Below the pieces are notes generated by a model that did not search any database, had not been told where the DNA came from, and saw only the letters and a program-made list of their open reading frames with translations. Shown here one piece after another: positions 8,520 through 15,965 of a DNA stretch of 64,000 nt (position 1 is its first letter; each line of letters begins with the position of its first letter). The translations under genes and the position numbers were made by a program. Source of the stretch: Sphingomonas oligophenolica (GTDB taxonomy: Bacteria; Pseudomonadota; Alphaproteobacteria; Sphingomonadales; Sphingomonadaceae); NCBI RefSeq assembly GCF_006438955.1, contig NZ_RCZK01000001.1, forward strand, positions 310,001-374,000. The letters are read 5' to 3'.

Positions 8520-10313
8520 CTAGCGTGCCCGGACGTACTCGCCGGGTGCATCGCCGAGCGACGGCAGCGCGCCGGTGCCGGGGACCCGCGCGCGCTTGGC
8601 GGGAACCTGATCGCCACCATCGCGCGCGCGGAGCCAGTCGAGCCAGTCGGGCCACCAGCTGCCCTTGGTCTCGGTCGCGCCCGCGACGAAGTCGTCGAGC
8701 GTGTCGACCGCCTCGGCATTGGTCCAATATTGGTATTTCTGCTGCGCGGGCGGGTTGACGACCCCTGCGATATGCCCCGACCCCGCGAGCACGAACTTCA
8801 TCGGGCCGCGGAAGATCCGGGTCATCGCCCACACGCTGTCGGCGGGCGCGATATGATCCTCGCGACCGGCCTGGATATACGAGGGGGTGGCGACCGTCGT
8901 CAGATCGATCGGCACGCCGTCGACGACCATGCCGCCCGGGGTCGCAAGGCGGTTGTCGCGATAGAGATCGGTCAGATAGCCAAGGTGCCATTTGGCGGGC
9001 AGGTTGGTGGTGTCGCCGTTCCAGTGGAGCAGGTCGAACGGCGCATAATCGGCGCCGAGCAGGTAGTTGTTGGTAACGTAGTTCCAGATCAGGTCGCGCC
9101 CGCGCAGCAGGTTGAAGGTCATCGCCATGTAGCGCCCGTCGAGGAACCCGTCGGGCGACAGCGAGGCGACCAGCTTTAACTGTTCGTCATCGACGAAATG
9201 CTGGAGCTCGCCCGCCTGCGCGAAATCGACCTGCGCGGTAAAGAACGTGGCGCTCGCGACCTTGTCGGCCTCATCCCGTGCGGTGAGCAGCGCGAGCGTC
9301 GCGGCGAGCGTCGTCCCCGCGACGCAATAACCGATGGTGTGGACCGCGGGAACATCCAGCGCGCTGCGGATGGTGTCGATCGCGTCGACCTGCGCGGCGA
9401 TGTAATCGTCCCAGATCACGTCCTTCATGCTGGCGTCGGCGGATTTCCACGAGACCATGAACACGGTGATGCCCTGGTCGACACACCAGGCGATGAAGCT
9501 TTTTTCGGGCGTCAGATCGAGGATGTAGAAGCGGTTGATCCACGGCGGGAAGATGACGAGCGGGGTGGCGAGGACGTTCGGCGTCGTCGGGGTGTATTGG
9601 ATCAGTTCGTACATCGGCGTGCGATGGACGACCTTGCCCGGGGTCATCGCCAAATTGCGCCCGACCTCGAACGCGTCCGGATCGACATGCGTCAGCTGGC
9701 CCTTGTCGATGTCGGCGAGCATGTGCTGGAGCCCGTCGAGCAGATTCTGCCCTTTGGTCTCGATCGTCTTCGCGATCACCTCCGGGTTGGTCACCGCGAA
9801 GTTCGACGGGCTCATCGCGTCGACGAAGCCGCGCGCGGCGAAGCGGATTTGCTCCTTTTGCTTGGGCGCGACGCCGTCGAGCGCGTCGACCTGGCTCAGC
9901 ATCTGGTCGGCGATCAGGTGATAGCTGCGGCGGACCCAGTCGAAATAGGGCTGGTCGCGCCACGCCGCCGCCTTGAACCGCTTGTCGCGCGCGCGTTCGG
10001 GGGGTTCGTCGGCGGCGGGCGGCGCGGCGCCGGGATCGAGGAAGCGTTGCCACAGCGTCAGGCTGTCGGTCCAGAAATCGGTCGCGCGGCGAATCGTGTC
10101 GGGATCGTTGAACCCGGGCACCACCGGCCACGGCGCGGCATCGGCAGTCGCGGGGGTGGCGGTGCCCATCCCGTGCTCCATCATCATTTGCTGCGCGCGC
10201 CCCATCACCCAGGTCCAGTGCTGGAGATCGGGCAGCGAGGGCGTTGACCCCGACGGTGCGGAAGGCGGTTCGGGGGGTAGTGGTACGTTGGGCGGGGCCT
10301 TGTCGCGGGCCAT
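8520..10313 (-). CDS. phaC: Class I poly(R)-hydroxyalkanoic acid synthase
   Basis: Polymerises (R)-3-hydroxyacyl-CoA into polyhydroxyalkanoate at the granule surface. The protein is 597 residues, within the class I range. It shows the lipase-like box IGYCVAGT with nucleophile Cys near residue 330, the Asp-bearing segment LLHWNGDTTNLPAKWH, and the catalytic His in LAGSGHIAGVVNPP. The N-terminal domain starts near LQHWTWVMGRAQQM. The ATG at 10313 has GGAGAGGATCG immediately upstream. It is 45 bases downstream of the HTH gene on the same strand, and the phasin gene follows. Confidence 0.97.
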   Translation of the reverse strand: MARDKAPPNVPLPPEPPSAPSGSTPSLPDLQHWTWVMGRAQQMMMEHGMGTATPATADAAPWPVVPGFNDPDTIRRATDFWTDSLTLWQRFLDPGAAPPAADEPPERARDKRFKAAAWRDQPYFDWVRRSYHLIADQMLSQVDALDGVAPKQKEQIRFAARGFVDAMSPSNFAVTNPEVIAKTIETKGQNLLDGLQHMLADIDKGQLTHVDPDAFEVGRNLAMTPGKVVHRTPMYELIQYTPTTPNVLATPLVIFPPWINRFYILDLTPEKSFIAWCVDQGITVFMVSWKSADASMKDVIWDDYIAAQVDAIDTIRSALDVPAVHTIGYCVAGTTLAATLALLTARDEADKVASATFFTAQVDFAQAGELQHFVDDEQLKLVASLSPDGFLDGRYMAMTFNLLRGRDLIWNYVTNNYLLGADYAPFDLLHWNGDTTNLPAKWHLGYLTDLYRDNRLATPGGMVVDGVPIDLTTVATPSYIQAGREDHIAPADSVWAMTRIFRGPMKFVLAGSGHIAGVVNPPAQQKYQYWTNAEAVDTLDDFVAGATETKGSWWPDWLDWLRARDGGDQVPAKRARVPGTGALPSLGDAPGEYVRAR

Positions 10314-10344
10314 CGATCCTCTCCTGGACGCGCCGGTGGGCGAC

Positions 10345-10380
10345 GACATTGACGACCTTTACACGGAATCGAGGATTTGC
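10345..10380 (-). repeat. Copy A of a conserved ATTCCGTGT/GTCAA repeat motif (before phaC)
   Basis: On the minus strand this reads GCAAATCCTCGATTCCGTGT followed by AAAGGTCGTCAATGTC. It overlaps the last codons and stop of the HTH gene and sits about 32 bases before the phaC start. It matches copies at 35307-35342 and 44315-44351, each immediately before another gene on that gene's coding strand. This copy is the least perfect (GTAAAGGTC in place of GTCAANNTC in the first unit). Confidence 0.6.
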
Positions 10381-11045
10381 TCAGCCCCGTCATAGGGCCA
10401 GTCACCCGGACTACCGGCGGGCACCGGCGCGGGCGCGTCCGCGCTGCGGACCCAGCCCGGCGGTATCCAGTCCTCGCCGAGCCGGGTCCAGCCCGCGGCG
10501 AGGCGCTTGGCATCGGTGTGGCGGGCGAGGGCATCGAGCTTGACCTGGAGCGCGGCATCGGTTTCGGCGGCGGTCGCGGCGCGATACGCCTTGCGCGCGC
10601 GCAATTCATCGCGCACCTCGCGTTCGATCCGTTTGCGTTCGAGCTTGTGCAACCGGCGTCGACCGAAGCCGGGATTTGGGCCGTATTTCTTGGGCTTGGC
10701 GCCCTGAAGCAGCAGCCGCAGGATCGCATCCGAACGCTTCAATCGGGTACCGACCACCTCGCCGCGATAGACGATCGGTTCCTCGACCCCGACGACGCCG
10801 CGTTCCCAGGCGTGGAGTTCGATGCCGGTCGACACCATATGGAGCGCGAGGTCGCATTGCTTCGCGAATTCCTTGTCGCGCGCCTGGTGATTATAGATCG
10901 TCTGATGCGACACCCCCGCGCGCCGCGCGGCGTCGCGGAGGCACCCGCACTTCTGGAGCGCGTCGAGAAAGACCTGGCGAAGCTTGCCGTCGAACGCGTC
11001 GTGGCGGAGTTTCGCGCGCGGCGAAACGATGAGCTGATCGGGCAT
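10359..11045 (-). CDS. Helix-turn-helix protein, terminase-small-subunit-like, upstream of phaC
   Basis: A 228-residue basic protein of uncertain function. Residues about 28-60 form a helix-turn-helix (CLRDAARRAGVSHQTIYNHQ) followed by ARDKEFAKQCDLAL. A middle region (ERGVVGVEEPIVYRGEVVGT, then RSDAILRLLLQGAKPKKYG) resembles phage terminase small subunits and their chromosomal relatives. The C-terminal part is a charged coiled region. The ATG at 11045 has an excellent GGAGG. It precedes phaC by 45 bases on the same strand, so it is probably transcribed with it, which suggests a storage-related regulator. That role is inference. No other phage gene is nearby. Confidence 0.75.
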   Translation of the reverse strand: MPDQLIVSPRAKLRHDAFDGKLRQVFLDALQKCGCLRDAARRAGVSHQTIYNHQARDKEFAKQCDLALHMVSTGIELHAWERGVVGVEEPIVYRGEVVGTRLKRSDAILRLLLQGAKPKKYGPNPGFGRRRLHKLERKRIEREVRDELRARKAYRAATAAETDAALQVKLDALARHTDAKRLAAGWTRLGEDWIPPGWVRSADAPAPVPAGSPGDWPYDGAEQILDSV

Positions 11046-11118
11046 ACATCCTCCTGTCGGTCGCGCGGAATTTAACCCAATGGGTTCGATGTAGGACAGC
11101 ACCGAATGACGCCGAGGT

Positions 11119-11322
11119 TCAGGCCGCGTGCCAGGCTGCGATCGTGCCGACGAGCGACAGCGCGAGCAGCGCTGCGAGGCGCGAGAAGCCGAGCCAGAAG
11201 GCGGAGCGGTCGTCGCCCTGGCGCTGCAGCCGGGTGCCGAGCACTTCGTGCGCGTGCCAGCTGTGCCAGACCATCCAGCCGAGGATCGCGTCCGCGACCA
11301 GGAAGGGGAGGATGAGCGCCAT
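11119..11322 (-). CDS. Small hypothetical membrane protein
   Basis: A 67-residue protein with two hydrophobic segments (about residues 1-20 and 45-65) separated by a polar stretch (HEVLGTRLQRQGDDRS). I do not recognise a family. The hydrophobic pattern and lack of a better-supported gene on the other strand favour it being real, but no clear ribosome site precedes the ATG. It lies 73 bases upstream of the HTH gene on the same strand and diverges from the DUF3597 gene. Confidence 0.5.
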   Translation of the reverse strand: MALILPFLVADAILGWMVWHSWHAHEVLGTRLQRQGDDRSAFWLGFSRLAALLALSLVGTIAAWHAA

Positions 11323-11399
11323 CGTCGCGCCGCACGATAGGCGCGGGTCCGAGTTGCGGCCAGCCGCGTTATCCCGCCATCACGAAGGAGAACAACGCC

Positions 11400-11780
11400 A
11401 TGAGTATTTTCGGTTCGATCAAGGATGCGATCTTCGGTCATCCCGCGGTGAAGGACGCGGCCCCTACGCCGACGTCAACGCCCGCCGCTTCGCCCGCACC
11501 GGTTGCCGCCGCCCCGGCTGCGCCACCCCCGCCCGCCGCGCCGAAGGTGATCGATGCCGATGCGGCGCTCGAGAAGATCGCGGCGTCGAAGGGCAATCCC
11601 GGCCTGAACTGGAAGACGTCGATCGTCGATCTGATGAAGCTGATCGGGATGGATTCGAGCCTCGATCACCGCCAGCAGCTCGCCGACGAATTGGGCTATA
11701 CCGGCGAGAAGAACGGATCGGCGGAGATGAACATGTGGCTCCACGACAAGGTGATGGAGCGGATCCGCACCGGCCAGTAA
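11400..11780 (+). CDS. DUF3597 domain-containing protein
   Basis: A 126-residue protein beginning MSIFGSIKDAIFG, with a Pro/Ala linker at about residues 20-48 and a conserved C-terminal domain containing WKTSIVDLMKLIGMDSS, RQQLADELGYTG and MNMWLHDKVM. These match the DUF3597 family, whose C-terminal domain has been described as LysM-like in fold; the function is unknown. There is no signal peptide. The ATG follows AAGGAGAACAACGCC, an almost ideal ribosome site. It converges on the next gene with a 15-base gap. Confidence 0.88.
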   Translation: MSIFGSIKDAIFGHPAVKDAAPTPTSTPAASPAPVAAAPAAPPPPAAPKVIDADAALEKIAASKGNPGLNWKTSIVDLMKLIGMDSSLDHRQQLADELGYTGEKNGSAEMNMWLHDKVMERIRTGQ

Positions 11781-11795
11781 CCGGGCATCGATCGC

Positions 11796-12719
11796 TCACG
11801 CCGGCGGCGGCGCAGTCTGGTCGGGCTGGGTCGCCGCCCAGCGCGCCCGGATCGTCGCGCTGGTGTCGCGGCTGCCGTCGTGGCTCCAGCCGGGCGGGCG
11901 GGCGATATAGCCCCATTTGGCGGCGAGGCCGGGCGCGTTGCGGACGTCGCGCGCGATCCCGACCCATTCGTGGAACGCCGCCCAGAGCAGCGAGAAGCTG
12001 CCGAGGTTCTTGACGATGCCGTAGCGCGGACGATCGTCGTCGCGTTCGGGCTCGAACGTCCCGAACAGGCGATCCCACACGACGAAAACGCCCGCGTAAT
12101 TGCGATCGAGATAGCGTGCGTTGGTGGCGTGGTGGACGCGGTGGTGCGAGGGGGTGTTCATCACCGCCTCGACCCAGCGCGGCAGCCGCCCGACCAGCTC
12201 GGTATGGATCCAGAACTGATAGACCAGGTTGATCGCGGTGACGAAGAAGATCATCGCGGGCGGAAAGCCGATCAGGAACAGCGGCACCCGGAACAGGAAG
12301 TTCAAACTGACGAAGCCGGTCCAGGTCTGCCGGAGCGCGGTCGACAGGTTATAATGCTGGCTGGAATGGTGGATGACGTGGCTTGCCCAAAACCAGCGGA
12401 CGCGGTGCGCCGAACGGTGGAACCAATAATAGCAGACATCGTCCGCGACGAATGCGACGACGAACCCATACCAGTGCCAGCCGATATCGAAGACGCGGAA
12501 CCGCCACAGCCACGTCGCGAGCGCGAACACCGCGCCCGCCGACAGCGCGCCCGCGATCGTGCTGCCGAGTCCCAGCGCGAGGCTGGTCAGCGTGTCGCGC
12601 GGTTCGTAGCGGTCGCGTGCCCTGACCCGCGCGACGAGCATTTCGGCGAGCACGAGCAGGACGAACGCGGGCACCGCATACTGAACGGGATCGGGCAGCG
12701 ACATGCCGGTCGACGGCAT
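11796..12719 (-). CDS. Sterol desaturase / fatty acid hydroxylase family membrane protein
   Basis: A 307-residue integral membrane protein with several hydrophobic helices and the di-iron histidine boxes of the fatty acid hydroxylase superfamily: WFHRSAHR, HVIHHSSQHYN, and HHRVHHATN (HxxHH type) near residue 210. Members hydroxylate or desaturate lipid chains or sterol-like substrates; the bacterial substrate here cannot be told. The ATG at 12719 has AGGAG eight bases upstream; an ATG at 12704 is an alternative. It is followed by a short convergent gap to the DUF3597 gene. Confidence 0.9.
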   Translation of the reverse strand: MPSTGMSLPDPVQYAVPAFVLLVLAEMLVARVRARDRYEPRDTLTSLALGLGSTIAGALSAGAVFALATWLWRFRVFDIGWHWYGFVVAFVADDVCYYWFHRSAHRVRWFWASHVIHHSSQHYNLSTALRQTWTGFVSLNFLFRVPLFLIGFPPAMIFFVTAINLVYQFWIHTELVGRLPRWVEAVMNTPSHHRVHHATNARYLDRNYAGVFVVWDRLFGTFEPERDDDRPRYGIVKNLGSFSLLWAAFHEWVGIARDVRNAPGLAAKWGYIARPPGWSHDGSRDTSATIRARWAATQPDQTAPPPA

Positions 12720-12763
12720 CGGCGTTCTCCTGCGGCGCGAATCGGGGTCCGCTTGAGAGCTAT

Positions 12764-13156
12764 TTACACCCGTGTCAGCTGCGGCGCGAGTCGGCGAATG
12801 TCGAGCGCGCTGACGCCCGCGACCAGGACGCTGCCGAACGGGCGTTCGCCGGTTTCGACGAGCATCCCCGCGGGCGTCGCGCGGACCGAATCCCACCGGA
12901 CCTCGCGCACCGCGAGCCGCGCGCCATGGCGCTTGATCGCGGCGACGCGGCCATCGCCGGTCACCGCGAGCGCGCCCGCGCCATCGGCGCCGACGACCGC
13001 GTTCACCGTCGCAAAGCCGGGCAGCGCCTGGTCGGCGGCATCGGCCGCGGCCTCCGGCCCGTCGATCCGCGCGTCGCGGCCGAGGCGGAGCATCCAGGCG
13101 ACGCCCGCGAGCGCCAGGATCGCGACCAGCGATCCGGCGACGATATAGAGGTTCAT
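12764..13156 (-). CDS. Hypothetical single-pass membrane protein
   Basis: A 130-residue protein with one N-terminal transmembrane helix (about residues 4-22) and a soluble remainder containing ALAVTGDGRVAAIKRHGARL and RWDSVRATPAGMLVE, which looks like a small beta-rich domain. I do not recognise a family. Its ATG overlaps the TGA of the upstream phosphatase-like gene (ATGA), so the two are probably translationally coupled and may act together. Confidence 0.7.
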   Translation of the reverse strand: MNLYIVAGSLVAILALAGVAWMLRLGRDARIDGPEAAADAADQALPGFATVNAVVGADGAGALAVTGDGRVAAIKRHGARLAVREVRWDSVRATPAGMLVETGERPFGSVLVAGVSALDIRRLAPQLTRV

Positions 13157-13584
13157 GCCGCCGACAGTGCCGCCAGCATCGCGCGAATGCCGCCAATGTC
13201 GTAGCCCGCCGCCGCGGCCTGCGCGACGAGCAGGTCGGGGTTGCGCCCCGCCTTCGCTGCGGCGAGCGCCCACAGGTTGCACGAACGCGTGCCCGAGCGG
13301 CAATAAGCGAGCACCGGGCCGTCGGCGGCGACGAGCGCGGCAGCCATCGCGTCGAGCTGCGGGTGGCTGAACCCGGCCTGCGTCACCGGGATGTCGGTAT
13401 AGCCCAGCCCCGCGGCCTTCGCGGCTTCGCGGATGTCGGCGCCCGCGGGCTGGCCCGTTTCCTCGTCGTCGGGACGGTTGTTGACGATTCCGACATAGCC
13501 CGCGGCCTTGATCGCGGCGATGTCGGCGGGGGTGATCTGCGGCGCGACCGCGATGCTGTCGTTGAGGGGGCGGATGTCGACCAT
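13153..13584 (-). CDS. TIGR01244-type phosphatase / sulfur transferase family protein
   Basis: A 143-residue protein of the tyrosine-phosphatase-like fold. It starts MVDIRPLNDSIAVAPQITP, continues with GIVNNRPDDEETGQP, and ends with the CX5R active-site loop AYCRSGTRSCNLWALA near residue 93. This matches the short stand-alone family also found fused to the Blh beta-lactamase-like hydrolases that handle hydrogen sulfide or persulfide stress. Whether it acts as a phosphatase or a sulfurtransferase cannot be settled from sequence. It is coupled to the downstream membrane protein by a four-base overlap. Confidence 0.87.
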   Translation of the reverse strand: MVDIRPLNDSIAVAPQITPADIAAIKAAGYVGIVNNRPDDEETGQPAGADIREAAKAAGLGYTDIPVTQAGFSHPQLDAMAAALVAADGPVLAYCRSGTRSCNLWALAAAKAGRNPDLLVAQAAAAGYDIGGIRAMLAALSAA

Positions 13585-13649
13585 GCGAGCCCCATATGCG
13601 ATGAAGCGCGCGGCGTCAGCCTTTGTTCGCGTAAAATGCCAGCAGGGTT

Positions 13650-13780
13650 TTCGCGCAGAGGCGCAGAGAGCGCAGAGCTGTTTTGCCCGACCGCGACCGC
13701 GGTCCTTCATCGATGAGCGATTTTGTCTCGGCGCTGCCGCGCACGATTCACTCTCTGCGTTCTCTGCGCCTCTTCGCGAA
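13650..13780. repeat. Extragenic inverted repeat, 28-bp arms, ending at the recQ stop
   Basis: The arms are 13650-13677 (TTCGCGCAGAGGCGCAGAGA then GCGCAGAG) and 13753-13780, whose reverse complement differs at two positions. Each arm is itself built of short GCGCAGAG-type units. The 75-base interior has no gene. The right arm ends one base before the recQ stop codon, so the folded transcript may serve as a 3' stabiliser or terminator. It has no target-site duplication or transposase. Confidence 0.85.
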
Positions 13781-15550
13781 CTATTCAGCGTCGCGGATCG
13801 TCCCGAGGAACGCGTCGCCGTAGAGGTCGAGTTTCCGCGCGCCGATTCCCGACAGCAGCGCGAGTTCGGCGCGGCTCGAGGGGCGCTGGGCGGCCATGTC
13901 GCGGAGCACCGAATCGTGGAAGATGACATAGGGCGGCACGCCGCCGTCCTTCGCGAGATCGCGGCGGAGCGTGCGCAGCGCTTCGAACAGCGGATTGTCG
14001 GCGGGGTTGGCGGCGACCGCGGGCGCACGGCGGCTGCGGCGTTCGCGCTTGGGGGGGACGACGAGGGTGACGCGGTCGTCGCCCTTCAGGATGCCGCGCG
14101 CGCCGGGGCCGAATTCGAGCCCGCCGTGGGCGTTGGTGCGCAGCGCGTCGCGGAGCAGGAGCGCGCGGCCGACCGGCTTGATCAGCGCGACCTCGTCACC
14201 CTCGGCGATCGCCCAGACCGAGAGAGTCTCGTGGCCGTTCATCAGGCTGCGCTCGGTCGACTGGCCGAGCAGCACCTGTTCGACATAGCCCGCGCCGAAC
14301 ATCTGGCCGGTGCGGAATACCGCCGACAGGAATTTGCGCGCGGTCTCGGTCGCGTCGACCGCGTCGGGGTTGCCGAGGCAATTGTCGCAATTGCCGCAGT
14401 CTTCCAGCCGGTCCTCGCCGAAATGCTTGAGCAGGATGCGGCGGCGGCACCCTGCGGTCTCGACCAAGGCGCCGAGCGCGGCGAGCCGCGTGCGCTCGCC
14501 CGGCTGGCGTTCGGATTCGACCTCGCCGATCCGCTGGCGCGCGCGCGCGAAATCCTCCGCACCCCAGAACAGGTGCGCGATCGCAGGGTCGCCGTCGCGG
14601 CCTGCGCGCCCGGTTTCCTGATAATAGGCCTCGATCGATTTGGGCAGGCCGGCGTGGGCGACGAACCGCACGTCGGGCTTGTCGATCCCCATCCCGAACG
14701 CGACCGTCGCGCAGATCACCATGTCTTCCGAGGCGACGAAATCAGCCTGGTTGCGCGCGCGGACGCGGGGGTCGAGCCCGGCGTGATAGGCGCGGGTCGG
14801 GCGGCCGGTGCGCCCCAATGCCTCGGCGAGTTTCTCGGTCGCGGCGCGGGTCTGCGCATAGACGATGCCGGGGCCGGGTTGATCGGCGATGATGTCCGCG
14901 ATCTGCTTCGACGTGTTGGCGCGCGGGGAAATCGCGTAGCGGATGTTGGGGCGATCGAACCCCGAGACGATCATGCCGTCGGCGGGGATGCCGAGCTGTT
15001 TGCAGATATCGGCGCGGGTATGGGCGTCGGCGGTCGCGGTCAGCGCGAGGCGCCCGACATCGGGGAACGCGTCCATCAACGGTTCGAGCAGGCGGTAATC
15101 AGGGCGGAAATCATGCCCCCATTCGCTGACGCAATGCGCCTCGTCGATCGCGAACAAGCTGAGCTTGGCCTGGCTGAGCAATTCGCGGAAATGGCCGGTC
15201 GAGGCGCGTTCGGGGGCGATGTAGAGCAGGTCGAGCTGCCCGGCCTTGAACCGATCGATCGTCTCCGCGCGGTTTTCGTCGACCGACGTCAGCGTCGCGG
15301 CGCGGATGCCGACCGCCTCGGCGGCGCGGAGCTGATCGTGCATCAGTGCGATCAGCGGGCTGACGACGACGCACGTGCCCTCCATCATCACCGAGGGCAG
15401 CTGATAGCACAGCGACTTGCCCGCGCCGGTCGGCATCACCGCCAGCGTGCGCTCGCCCGCGAGCACGCGGTCGACGACATCGGCCTGAACGCCGCGGAAC
15501 GCGGGGAAGCCGAACACGCGCTGGAGGTGGGGAAGGGGGTCGTCGGTCAT
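13781..15550 (-). CDS. recQ: ATP-dependent DNA helicase RecQ
   Basis: 3'-5' superfamily 2 helicase for recombination and fork repair. The protein is 589 residues. Visible are motif 0 FGFPAFRGVQ, Walker A MPTGAGKSLCYQLP, the DEAH box AIDEAHCVSEWGHDFRPDY, motif III ALTATAD, motif V VAFGMGIDKPDVRFV and motif VI YYQETGRAGRDG. The RQC zinc site (CRRR, then CGNCDNC) follows, and the C-terminal HRDC domain spans roughly the last 75 residues. The ATG at 15550 begins MTDDPLPHLQRVFG. It stands alone, with a repeat at its 3' end and a divergent GNAT-like gene at its 5' end. Confidence 0.97.
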   Translation of the reverse strand: MTDDPLPHLQRVFGFPAFRGVQADVVDRVLAGERTLAVMPTGAGKSLCYQLPSVMMEGTCVVVSPLIALMHDQLRAAEAVGIRAATLTSVDENRAETIDRFKAGQLDLLYIAPERASTGHFRELLSQAKLSLFAIDEAHCVSEWGHDFRPDYRLLEPLMDAFPDVGRLALTATADAHTRADICKQLGIPADGMIVSGFDRPNIRYAISPRANTSKQIADIIADQPGPGIVYAQTRAATEKLAEALGRTGRPTRAYHAGLDPRVRARNQADFVASEDMVICATVAFGMGIDKPDVRFVAHAGLPKSIEAYYQETGRAGRDGDPAIAHLFWGAEDFARARQRIGEVESERQPGERTRLAALGALVETAGCRRRILLKHFGEDRLEDCGNCDNCLGNPDAVDATETARKFLSAVFRTGQMFGAGYVEQVLLGQSTERSLMNGHETLSVWAIAEGDEVALIKPVGRALLLRDALRTNAHGGLEFGPGARGILKGDDRVTLVVPPKRERRSRRAPAVAANPADNPLFEALRTLRRDLAKDGGVPPYVIFHDSVLRDMAAQRPSSRAELALLSGIGARKLDLYGDAFLGTIRDAE

Positions 15551-15598
15551 CGTTGTGGCGCTATAGATAGATCATTGCCGCCAAGCGAAAGGGCCAAG

Positions 15599-15871
15599 AT
15601 GCAGAAAGTCCACGACAACGCCGCCGAGCAGGAATTCGAGATCGAGGTCGAGGGCCATCGCGCCATCGCGGCCTATCAGCGCGAGGGGGGCACGATCGTG
15701 TTCACGCACACCAAGGTGCCGCCCGAAATCGAGGGCCGCGGGGTGGGGAGCAAACTGATCCGCGCCGCGCTCGATTCGGCGCGCGATCAAGGACTGCAAG
15801 TGGTGCCGCAATGCCCGTTCGTCGCGGCCTATATCGACCGCCATCCCGAATATCGGGATCTGCTCGCCTAA
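15599..15871 (+). CDS. GNAT-like N-acetyltransferase, short YidJ-type
   Basis: A 90-residue protein equivalent to the core of the GNAT fold: EIEVEGHRAIAAYQREGG, then HTKVPPEIEGRGVGSKLIR, where GRGVGSKL is the acetyl-CoA pyrophosphate loop, and CPFVAAYIDRHPEY at the C-terminus. This is the small COG2388 family (YidJ/Gtn1-like), whose substrates are unknown. The ATG at 15599 is preceded by GAAAGGG. It diverges from recQ; 48 bases separate the starts. Confidence 0.85.
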   Translation: MQKVHDNAAEQEFEIEVEGHRAIAAYQREGGTIVFTHTKVPPEIEGRGVGSKLIRAALDSARDQGLQVVPQCPFVAAYIDRHPEYRDLLA

Positions 15872-15965
15872 CGCACGCACGCTCCAGCGCGGCCAGGATC
15901 ACACGGTGAATCAGCCATCACGACCCAGCGGCATCCCTCGATTCACATTTCAGGCTCGACGCGCA

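Noticed and set aside
7737..9179. Gly/Arg-rich 480-codon plus-strand frame across the phasin and phaC genes
   Set aside because: Low-complexity mirror of the Ala/Lys-rich phasin; both underlying genes have clear family signatures on the minus strand.
10359..11045. Prophage remnant suggested by the terminase-like HTH protein
   Set aside because: No large terminase, portal, capsid, integrase or attachment site nearby, and flanking genes are ordinary chromosomal ones; kept as a single domesticated-looking gene.
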